Assembly: GCF_021390495.1 (NCBI RefSeq) | Contig: NZ_JAJEJP010000001.1 | Location: forward strand, 1,116,001-1,180,000 | From: Paraburkholderia sp. ZP32-5 | GTDB lineage: Bacteria > Pseudomonadota > Gammaproteobacteria > Burkholderiales > Burkholderiaceae | Direction of reading: 5' to 3' | DNA length: 64,000 nt | In this document: in pieces, positions 11,362 to 18,589 of the stretch | How the letters are laid out: every line of letters begins with the position of its first letter | Numbering within the stretch: position 1 is the stretch's first letter | The notes under the pieces: generated by a model | Told to the model about the DNA's origin: nothing | What the model saw: the letters and a program-made list of their open reading frames with translations, nothing else | The model's database searches: none | Made by a program: the position numbers and the translations under genes

Positions 11362-11919
11362 GGTGATCTCCGTTTGCTTGTTAGCGTATTCCGGATTGTC
11401 CCGTACGCACGGAATCTGGCGTCGAAACGCTAAGCGGTGCGTTTCGAATAAAGGTGACGGGAACGTAACAGAGTCGCGCGTGGCACGTTTTACGCGTGGA
11501 CTCTGGTGATGGTTACTCTCGTGATTGTTATAGCATACGGCGGCAATGAAAACGAATTTCGTTGAGTAGCGAATTCGCGCAGATGGATTGATTGCGTGGG
11601 AAATTGGGTACTCGTCGCGCGAAGTTTTATGCCTGCTGTTTATTAGATAGTCTGATTCGCAAAAGTACTGTTACCAGATTGGCTAATTCGAAAGATTGTA
11701 TTAACTGGCTTATTCAATAAGTCAGATCTCGCTTTACAAGTACCCTGTACTTTCGATCGCGCGGCTTCTCCATGTCGCAAAGCTCTCGCACGAGCATCTG
11801 TGTTGCACTAGACTGAAACGGCGTCGCGAGCACGCGGATTCTTTGCGCGCGTGCCGATGTTCAACGGCCACTTCGCTATTCCAGCAGTTCTTTTTCTCGC
11901 ACTTCTGTTGAGGCGCAAC
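11362..11919. other. Intergenic region; AT-rich part with an extended dyad
   Basis: No gene seen. Bases 11520-11760 are distinctly AT-richer than the flanks and likely hold promoters for the leftward sulfatase operon and the rightward DUF202 gene. The clearest feature is the dyad at 11705-11725. Confidence 0.5.
11705..11725. promoter_or_regulatory. Candidate operator, CTGGCTTATT-C-AATAAGTCAG
   Basis: Ten-base arms matching at nine positions around a single central base, within the AT-rich divergent region. Symmetry and placement suggest a dimeric regulator site. No partner regulator is encoded next to it. Confidence 0.4.
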
Positions 11920-12336
11920 ATGCAGGGAGCTGACGTGGAAAGCGCGCCGGTACGCTCGACAAATGAACTGGCAGTGGATCGGACGGACCTCGCGACGAAG
12001 CGCACGCTGATGGCCGCCGACCGCTCACTGATGGCATGGATTCGAACTTCGCTGTCGATGATCAGTTTCGGTTTCACGATATACAAGATTCTCCAGAGCT
12101 ATGAGGAGATGGGCGCGCATATGTCGCATCCGCATAGCGCGCGACGCGTGGGCCTGTTTCTGACCGGCATGGGCACGGTTGCGATGGTAATGGGCACGAT
12201 CGAGTACTGGCGAACGATTGTCGATCTGAGTCAGTTCCAACGTTATAGCGTGTGGCGGCCTAGTTTTTTTGTCGCGCTGGTGATGGCGGTAACAGGAACG
12301 TTTACTTTTGTGAGCATCGTCATCCGGTTGCTTTAG
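11920..12336 (+). CDS. DUF202/YidH-like inner membrane protein
   Basis: 138 residues from the ATG at 11920, preceded by GAGG; an upstream ATG at 11851 is less likely. The DUF202 hallmark RTLMAADRSLMAWIRTSLSM comes first. Three hydrophobic segments follow: ISFGFTIYKIL; VGLFLTGMGTVAMVMGTIEY; FFVALVMAVTGTFTFVSIVI. The family is small, with three transmembrane helices and a poorly defined role; eukaryotic relatives sit in vacuolar transporter chaperone complexes. The next gene rightward also encodes a small membrane protein and may be a partner. Confidence 0.8.
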   Translation: MQGADVESAPVRSTNELAVDRTDLATKRTLMAADRSLMAWIRTSLSMISFGFTIYKILQSYEEMGAHMSHPHSARRVGLFLTGMGTVAMVMGTIEYWRTIVDLSQFQRYSVWRPSFFVALVMAVTGTFTFVSIVIRLL

Positions 12337-12462
12337 GGATTGGCGATGGGTGAGCGCGGCTGTTGATGCGCAATACGATGCGACGGTGTGCATGTCGCCA
12401 GATCGGCTCGATGTATGGGGCCAAGCTTATCGCCGTTGACCCGTGACGAGTGAGAGGAAAAG

Positions 12463-12879
12463 ATGCTAGTGCTTTGGCACGACTACTGGGTGCGAGTTTT
12501 CGAGGTCATGACGGACCGGGTGACCGGCCCGTTCCGGTTCCGGCTTTTCCTGCAACCCACGGTGGCAACGATCCTTGCAATCCGATCCGGATTGATGGAT
12601 GCCAGAGCGGGTCGTTCGCCATACTTCTGGACGATGATGAGCGATGGCAGCCGGCGGCTTCGCATGGCGAGAGAAGGATGGCGAAGCGTCGGCAAGGTAT
12701 TCATTCTCGCGATGATTCTCGACATCGTATTTCAGATCATCGTCGTGCATACGGTGTACCCCCTCGGCGTAGTCTTTGTCGCCTTCGTTCTCGCGATTCT
12801 TCCTTATCTGATCCTGCGCGGTATCGTGACCCGTATCGCCAGATACTTCATCCACAAGCGCGGATCAACGCTACCTTGA
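12463..12879 (+). CDS. Small membrane protein of unknown function
   Basis: 138 residues, ATG behind a good GAGAGGAAAAG site. The N-half is amphipathic (WHDYWVRVFEVMTDRV, FLQPTVATILAIRSGLMDAR, SPYFWTMM). The C-half has two hydrophobic segments, VFILAMILDIVFQIIVVH and VFVAFVLAILPYLILRGI. I do not recognise a characterised family. It follows the DUF202 gene by 126 bp on the same strand and converges on the DHA2 transporter. Codon use is ordinary, so it is probably a real conserved gene. Confidence 0.7.
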   Translation: MLVLWHDYWVRVFEVMTDRVTGPFRFRLFLQPTVATILAIRSGLMDARAGRSPYFWTMMSDGSRRLRMAREGWRSVGKVFILAMILDIVFQIIVVHTVYPLGVVFVAFVLAILPYLILRGIVTRIARYFIHKRGSTLP

Positions 12880-12910
12880 TGGCGTTTCGGAATCGCGACG
12901 CGTAAGCCCT

Positions 12911-14527
12911 TCATTTGCGGCGCTGAATAGTCACCATCGCGAGCGCGGCTCCCGCGAACGCACACGCAGCGGACACCAGCGCAACGGCGCGCAGCGCGTC
13001 GGCGATGGCGGCGGCTTCTGCTATCGCCACGGGTGCCGGCTGCTGCTGATGGGCGTCGCCCGCAGCCGCTCCGGTTTGCGCGTCAGGCTGCAGCAGTTGC
13101 CCACTCGTGCGAGCGTCCTGAGGAATATGCAGCGCGTCGAGCCGCGCGGACAACGATGCGTCGTGCGACCACACGAACACGATGCCGAGCACCGCGATCG
13201 CCAGCAGGCTCGCCACGCGCGCCACTGCATTGTTGATGCCCGAAGCGACGCCCGCGCGCTCGACCGACACCGCGCTCATTACGGTTGTCGTCAGCGGCGC
13301 GACGGTGATCGTCATGCCGAGGCCGAGCACCGTCAGCGCGGGGAACACACCGGCCCAATAGCTGCCGCGTATGAACGGCAGCGCGAGCATCAGGAAGCCG
13401 AGACCCGCGACACCCGGGCCCACGGTCAATAGCGCACGCGAGCCGAAGCGGTCCGTCAGGCCGCCGGTGAAGCGCGACAACAGACCGATGATGACCGGCA
13501 TCGGCAACAGCGCCGCGCCCGCTTCGGTTGCGGTATAGCCATGCGCGCGGATCAGCGTGAACGGCAGGAAGAACAGCACGCCGCCGAGGCCGAAGTAGAG
13601 CAGCAGCGTGACGAGATTGGCACCGGTGAAATCGCGCGAGTGGAATACGTCGAGCGGCATCATCGGATGATGGCTGTTCGCTTCGATCATCACGAACGCG
13701 GCCAGCACGAGTACGCCGGCCGCGATCGCGCACAGCACGAGCGGATGCGCGAAGCCATGCGCGGACGCCTCGGTCAAGCCATAGGTGAGCGCGGCGAGTC
13801 CCGCTGCCGCGCTCAGCGCGCCGGTCCAGTCCAACCGATCAGTCGCGTCGGCGTCGTGACTGTTCGGCACCGACAGCATCGCGAGCGCAATCGTCGCGGC
13901 GGCGAGCGGCAGATTGATGAAGAAGATCGCGCGCCACGACCACGCGTCGACGAGCCAGCCGCCCGCGACCGGTCCGACCGCCGACGTGATCGCGCCGACG
14001 CCGGCCCACGTGCCGATCGCCCGTCCGCGCTCCTCGCCTTCGAAGGTGGCACCGATGATCGCGAGGCTGCTGGGGACGAACAGCGCGGCGCCGATACCTT
14101 GCACCGCGCGTCCGGCGATCAGCGCCCCCGCATTCGGCGCGAATCCGCAAGCAGCCGACGCCAGCGTGAAGATGCCGACGCCCGCGATAAACACCGTGCG
14201 GCGCCCGAGCTTGTCGCCCATCGACCCGCCGACCAGCACGAGGGAGCCGAGAAACAGCAGGTACGCGTTGACGATCCATTGCATCGCCGCGACGCTCGCG
14301 CTGATCTCGCTCTGAATGGCGGGCAGTGCGACGTTGACGACGGAGCCGTCGATAAACGCCATGCTGGAGCCGAGGATCGTCGCGGCGAGCGCGAGACGCT
14401 TGCGCCGGCACGTGCTGTCGACGGTCGCGTGCTGGCTGAGAATGATGAGTTCGTCGCACGGGCTCGCCTGGGCGGCGATCACGTGGGCGGTTTTCGGCTC
14501 GCTATCGGAAAGGTGAGGGGTGGACAA
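12911..14527 (-). CDS. MFS multidrug exporter, DHA2 (EmrB/QacA-like) family
   Basis: 538 residues with about 14 predicted membrane segments, typical of DHA2 drug:proton antiporters. MAFIDGSVVNVALPAIQ is the D1 motif of helix 1. GGSMGDKLGRRTVF is the MFS loop motif A. AVGPVAGGWLVDAWSWRAIF is the antiporter motif C with following D2 motif. A hydrophilic Gln/Ala-rich insert lies before the last helix. The likely role is efflux of lipophilic cations or antibiotics across the inner membrane. The start is probably TTG 14525-14527 behind GGGAG; an ATG-rich alternative is absent near the first helix. No regulator or membrane-fusion partner lies beside it. Confidence 0.88.
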   Translation of the reverse strand: MSTPHLSDSEPKTAHVIAAQASPCDELIILSQHATVDSTCRRKRLALAATILGSSMAFIDGSVVNVALPAIQSEISASVAAMQWIVNAYLLFLGSLVLVGGSMGDKLGRRTVFIAGVGIFTLASAACGFAPNAGALIAGRAVQGIGAALFVPSSLAIIGATFEGEERGRAIGTWAGVGAITSAVGPVAGGWLVDAWSWRAIFFINLPLAAATIALAMLSVPNSHDADATDRLDWTGALSAAAGLAALTYGLTEASAHGFAHPLVLCAIAAGVLVLAAFVMIEANSHHPMMPLDVFHSRDFTGANLVTLLLYFGLGGVLFFLPFTLIRAHGYTATEAGAALLPMPVIIGLLSRFTGGLTDRFGSRALLTVGPGVAGLGFLMLALPFIRGSYWAGVFPALTVLGLGMTITVAPLTTTVMSAVSVERAGVASGINNAVARVASLLAIAVLGIVFVWSHDASLSARLDALHIPQDARTSGQLLQPDAQTGAAAGDAHQQQPAPVAIAEAAAIADALRAVALVSAACAFAGAALAMVTIQRRK

Positions 14528-14648
14528 GCGCGCTCCCGTGCTGGTCGATGGTGACTAGCATAGCAATAGCAGTGGGAGCGTGCTTGGGGGGCGTTATTGG
14601 CGATTTCGCTTGAACTTGCTCGAACGACTCGCGTCTGGATTGATGCGA

Positions 14649-15116
14649 TCAGAGATCGCTTGTGCGCGGAATCACAACGGCCTGGCCATGCAGTTTGCCG
14701 TCCGCGTCGAAAAGTTGCCACAGCGTTGCTTCTTCGATCATGAAGCGGCGACCGGATTTAGTGACGCGCACACCTTTATAGCCTGCCTCGTAACCGAGTT
14801 GCTGCACGCGCGCGAGAAACTGTTGTCGCTCTTCGCGATTCGGTGCTTCGGCGGAAAGCCTGGATGGCAATTGCGTGATTTCATCCCAGCTGTATTCGAA
14901 GCGGTGTTGTGCGGCTTTATTGCCGTAGATAAAGACTGGATCGGGGGCGGTGTTGTGTGCGAGCACGGCGAATGGCGCGCTTTCGTACAGCCATTGAGTC
15001 GCTTCCTGCGCGGACATGGGTTGCGGCACCAGCGGGCGGTTCAGCAGCCGGGCGTGGCTGTCGGCGAGGAGCTGATAGAAGCTTGTGTCGAGATAGAGTG
15101 GCGTTTCTGAAGGCAT
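14649..15116 (-). CDS. MEKHLA domain protein (PAS-like sensor domain)
   Basis: 155 residues almost wholly made of the MEKHLA domain: FYQLLADSHARLLNRPLV, LYESAPFAVLAHNT, FIYGNKAAQHRFEYSWDEIT, PSRLSAEAPNREERQQFL, GVRVTKSGRRFMIEEATLW. In plants and bacteria this fold is PAS-related and thought to sense light, redox or ligands. No output domain is attached, so it may act by protein contact. It has an ATG start with only a weak upstream site and stands alone between the DHA2 exporter and the porin terminator. Confidence 0.85.
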   Translation of the reverse strand: MPSETPLYLDTSFYQLLADSHARLLNRPLVPQPMSAQEATQWLYESAPFAVLAHNTAPDPVFIYGNKAAQHRFEYSWDEITQLPSRLSAEAPNREERQQFLARVQQLGYEAGYKGVRVTKSGRRFMIEEATLWQLFDADGKLHGQAVVIPRTSDL

Positions 15117-15238
15117 CTTTCTGAAGATCGAAGGTAACGGAGCGAACGCTCACGATACAGCATCGACGCTTTACTTGCCCGAGCCAACCTAATCCATTTC
15201 GTGTATCGACACGACGTGGCGACCATTGCATATAAAAA

Positions 15239-15260
15239 AACGCGGCCCGAGAGCCGCGTT
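15239..15260 (-). terminator. Rho-independent terminator of the porin gene
   Basis: AACGCGGC-CCGAGA-GCCGCGTT, eight perfect pairs, followed on the minus strand by a run of T (plus-strand A run 15234-15240). It lies 110 bp past the porin stop. Confidence 0.85.
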
Positions 15261-15371
15261 AAAGACTTACCGTTGAGTCTTGCGGTACCTAAGCTACAGC
15301 GCCGTACCACACGCTGGCCGGCATTCGACCAGACAACGAGTCGATACCAGCGCTATAGCGTAACGCGGCAC

Positions 15372-16529
15372 TTAGAACTTGTGACGAATGCCCGCCGTTA
15401 CGCCGACCTGGCTTTGCGTCGAAGATGCGCTGCCAATCGCGTTGATGAACGCCGTCACTTCCGGATTGCTGCTCACGTGCTGGTATTCGGACACAAGGAA
15501 CAGGTCGGTGCGTTTGCTGAGCGCGTAGTCGGTATACAGGCTGACCTGGTTGAAGTTCGGGTTGACCCCGCCGCCGAAGTTCGAACGCGTGTAGGTATAG
15601 GCGCCGGCAATCGTGATTGCCGGTGTCAACGAATAGCGGATATTGCCTTCGAAGTTCTGGAAGCGCGCGCTGTTCGCGTTGAACTGCAGACCGGCGGACG
15701 TACCCGACTGGCCTGGCGACACGAAGCCGTTGTCCGTGCCACCGAGGTTCGTCTGCGTATACACGAATCCGGCCGTTGCGGGTCCGAACGTGTAGTTGAT
15801 GCCCGCGCCAAATGTCTGCTGACGTGCCGCGGCGAAGGCAAAGGTGCCGGTTTGCGCGCCAGCGTCCGAAGCCGAGTTCAGCGCCTGGTTGTTCATGTCG
15901 TTGTTGAATTGCAGATAACCTGCGCCGACATTCAAACCGCCATACGAGTACGACGCACCGAAGCTGTACGCGCGATTGTTGGAGAAATTCGTCGAGTTGG
16001 AGAACCCATACAAAGCGCCAAATTTGAGGCCGCCATAGTTGGTGCTCGTGTACTTGACCGCGTTGTTGATACGAATCGAGTTGTCGAGGTTGTCATTGTC
16101 GAACGGATGGGCGAAATAAGTGCCGCCCCAACCCGTACCCGTCAGCGAGAACGGCCCGAGGTAGTCCACCACGCTGTCGTATTGGCGACCCAAGGTCACG
16201 GCACCATATTGCTTCGAAGACAGACCAACGAACGCCTGCCGGCCGAACATGCGGCCATTTTGCCCAAGCGCGCCGCTATTGATACTAAAGCCGTTTTCCA
16301 ACGTGAAGATTGCAGACAGACCACCACCGAGATCTTCGTTTCCACGCACACCAAAGCGGCTTCCATTGAGGTTGCCGCTCGTCTGCGCCCAGTTGCTGTG
16401 GCCGCCCTGATTGTTGGTATAGGTAATCCCCGCGTCGATCAATCCATACAGCGTGACGCTGCTTTGCGCGTGGGCAGTCGCCGCCGTCATTGCGAGAAGG
16501 GCGGCAACGGACAGAGTACTTTTCTTCAT
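15372..16529 (-). CDS. Gram-negative porin, Burkholderia OmpC-type
   Basis: 385 residues. The signal peptide is MKKSTLSVAALLAMTAATAHAQ. The barrel starts SSVTLYGLIDAGITYTNN, the standard first strand of neisserial/Burkholderia porins, and ends VGVTAGIRHKF with terminal Phe for BAM recognition. GNEDLGGGLSAIFTLENGF and FGRQAFVGLSSKQYGAVTLG are family strands. It should form a trimeric, general diffusion channel in the outer membrane. A GAGGTAAAC site precedes ATG. It is monocistronic with its own terminator. Two hairpins lie upstream in an AT-rich leader. Confidence 0.95.
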   Translation of the reverse strand: MKKSTLSVAALLAMTAATAHAQSSVTLYGLIDAGITYTNNQGGHSNWAQTSGNLNGSRFGVRGNEDLGGGLSAIFTLENGFSINSGALGQNGRMFGRQAFVGLSSKQYGAVTLGRQYDSVVDYLGPFSLTGTGWGGTYFAHPFDNDNLDNSIRINNAVKYTSTNYGGLKFGALYGFSNSTNFSNNRAYSFGASYSYGGLNVGAGYLQFNNDMNNQALNSASDAGAQTGTFAFAAARQQTFGAGINYTFGPATAGFVYTQTNLGGTDNGFVSPGQSGTSAGLQFNANSARFQNFEGNIRYSLTPAITIAGAYTYTRSNFGGGVNPNFNQVSLYTDYALSKRTDLFLVSEYQHVSSNPEVTAFINAIGSASSTQSQVGVTAGIRHKF

Positions 16530-17132
16530 GTTTACCTCGATCCTTTTTTGCTTTCAATATTGAACGCCAATAGTCGTTTGACGCCGAGAAATAGCAATAC
16601 CTACGATTCGTTCGTAAGACGCCATGCGCCGACTAAAGACGCCGCCTTACATCCTTGCGGATGGTCAGGTTAGATGTCTGGCAGTTAAAGCGGGTAGAAA
16701 GCTTCAATCAGCTTTCTGAGCAATAAATAAATGCTGCATGTGAGGCAGCAAACGTATTATCAGGAGCGAAAAAAAACGGATTACGCCGATTAGCGAAAAG
16801 ATATTTTTTGTCTTTTGACAAGAATCGGCGTCGAGTGGGAATTCCGCGGATGGCGATGGAGGCAAGCGGTGGTCGCTGCGCCTCGCGTGTTGGCACGTTG
16901 CAGTGTTGAGGTCACTTTGCGTTCATCGTGCCGTTAGCTTCCGGTGATCGTCATCCGGCGATCCTCGAATGACTGGAGGACGATGCAGGCGTTGCTCCGC
17001 ACCAACACACTCGAACACGCGGTTGAATTAGTTCGCCCCTGTGCTATATGCGAATCACAAATCGCGTGAGCGCGCGTCGACGAACGCCGTCGCGACGAAG
17101 GTTGGAACCAAACCACGCCAGCCAAACGAGCG
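16530..17132. other. Porin upstream region with two tandem hairpins
   Basis: No gene seen. AGAAAGCT-TCAATC-AGCTTTCT (16696-16717) and TGCTGC-ATGTGAG-GCAGCA (16732-16750) lie 170-220 bp upstream of the porin start in otherwise AT-rich DNA. They could be porin regulatory sites or a small RNA's hairpins. No T-run follows either. Confidence 0.45.
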
Positions 17133-18518
17133 CTACTGCACCTTGGCCTTCACGCCGCCCGCCGTAACCGAATACCCGTCATTCAGCGTCTTCAAAAACG
17201 CGATCACGTCGCGAATCTCGGCCTCGTTCAACGCGGGCTTTCCACCGAGCTTTCGATCCATCGGCGCATCGGCCAGATCGACGTTCTCGCGATACCGCGC
17301 CGGCAGATCGTTGAATTTGTCGACCTTGCCATCGGCCCGCTTCGGATACCACTTGGCCGGATCGGTATCGCGCTCGACATAAAAGCGCAACACATCCTCC
17401 AGGTTATGAAAGCGGCCGTTATGAAAGAACACCGAGCGTGTCGCAACATTGCGCAGTGTCGGCGACTTGAACATGCCGCAGAAGCCGATTTCCGTCGAGA
17501 GATCCTGACGATAGGGACCGCACAATCCAAGGTCGAAATATTTCGGATCGCGGTTGGCCGGAATCTCCGAGTTGCGCGGCACGCCGAGTGCAATGAAAGA
17601 AAAGTCAGCGAATTGCGCTGGCCGTCCACCGGGCCCTGGCATGTCCAGATGACACTTCGCGCAATTGCCTTTATCCGGGTTGTTGAACAGTGCATAGCCG
17701 CGCAATTCCTGTGCCGTGAAGTCTGCATTGCCCGACATCGCCGCGTCGAACTTGCTCGTGTACGGATGGAAGCTCACGTCTTCGGTTTGAAACGCTTCGA
17801 GTGCTTCGCCGATGTGCGCGAAGGCCTTGTCGGTTTGCGAGAAGACCTGTGCACCGAATACTTTCTTGAACGTGTCGGCATAGGGGCTGTGCTGCAACTT
17901 CGCGACGACATCGGCCGCGCTGCGGTTGGCCATCTCGTTGGGATTCAGCATCGGCATCGATGCCTGATCGTGCAACGAAGCGGCGGCACCGTCGCGCATG
18001 AAGCCGCCGGTCGGTCCTTCGTCTTCGGTGTCTTCGGAGGCGGGCGTATAGAAGTGCCGGCTGAATAGCGGTGTGAAGCTCAGATAGCGTAGCGAGGGCA
18101 CCGAACGCGTGCCTGGGTGATGCATATCGGCGCCGCCGAGTTGTACGGCGAGTCCATTGGGTGGCCCATAGGCATTGGCGGGGCTATGACAACTCGCGCA
18201 CGACATCTTGCCCGATGCCGATAGCGATGCATCGAAGAATATCTGCTTGCCGAGTTGGGCCTGCGGGCTCAATTCGGCGGGGGCCGCGGGATAGCGGACC
18301 CATCTTTGTACCGATACTTTGGCGGCTGTTTTAGGCGCTGTTTTCGCTGTTGCAGCAGAGCCGTTCTTATTCGCAGCCGGTGTCGCCGCTGTATTCGCCG
18401 CCAGTACTTCCGCGGCCGTGGTCGCGAAGCTCACGCCGAGTGCGAAAACGATGAACATGACAACCGCGGCAACGTTCAACCTGGCCACCGCTTTAAAGCA
18501 ATCTCGAATCATCTGCAT
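17133..18518 (-). CDS. Di-heme cytochrome c peroxidase/MauG-like protein
   Basis: 461 residues with an N-terminal signal segment (VAAVVMFIVFALGVSFA) and an Ala/Lys/Thr-rich linker. Two c-type heme sites follow: CASCH near residue 100 and CAKCH near 290. The order (QIFFDASLSASGKMSCASCHSP) and a methionine/histidine-rich middle match the bacterial cytochrome c peroxidase/MauG superfamily. Periplasmic members reduce H2O2 or oxidise protein or organic substrates. The next gene upstream on this strand is a phosphoesterase lipoprotein, but a strong terminator separates them, so they are not simply one operon. The start codon ATG 18516-18518 has a weak ribosome binding site; ATG two codons later is possible. 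Confidence 0.85.
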   Translation of the reverse strand: MQMIRDCFKAVARLNVAAVVMFIVFALGVSFATTAAEVLAANTAATPAANKNGSAATAKTAPKTAAKVSVQRWVRYPAAPAELSPQAQLGKQIFFDASLSASGKMSCASCHSPANAYGPPNGLAVQLGGADMHHPGTRSVPSLRYLSFTPLFSRHFYTPASEDTEDEGPTGGFMRDGAAASLHDQASMPMLNPNEMANRSAADVVAKLQHSPYADTFKKVFGAQVFSQTDKAFAHIGEALEAFQTEDVSFHPYTSKFDAAMSGNADFTAQELRGYALFNNPDKGNCAKCHLDMPGPGGRPAQFADFSFIALGVPRNSEIPANRDPKYFDLGLCGPYRQDLSTEIGFCGMFKSPTLRNVATRSVFFHNGRFHNLEDVLRFYVERDTDPAKWYPKRADGKVDKFNDLPARYRENVDLADAPMDRKLGGKPALNEAEIRDVIAFLKTLNDGYSVTAGGVKAKVQ

Positions 18519-18539
18519 GCGTGCGTCGTTTAAATGAAA

Positions 18540-18569
18540 AAACGGTGGAGCAACAGCGCTCCACCGTTT
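18540..18569 (-). terminator. Strong terminator after the phosphoesterase gene
   Basis: Twelve perfect pairs, AAACGGTGGAGC and GCTCCACCGTTT, around the loop AACAGC, with a T-run on the minus strand. It ends the phosphoesterase transcript 21 bp past its stop and separates it from the cytochrome c peroxidase gene. Confidence 0.9.
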
Positions 18570-18589
18570 CTCGACATCATTCGTACCGG

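Noticed and set aside
13541..14554. A 337-codon rightward frame opposite the DHA2 exporter
   Set aside because: Charged, repetitive Arg/Asp/Glu composition typical of shadow frames.
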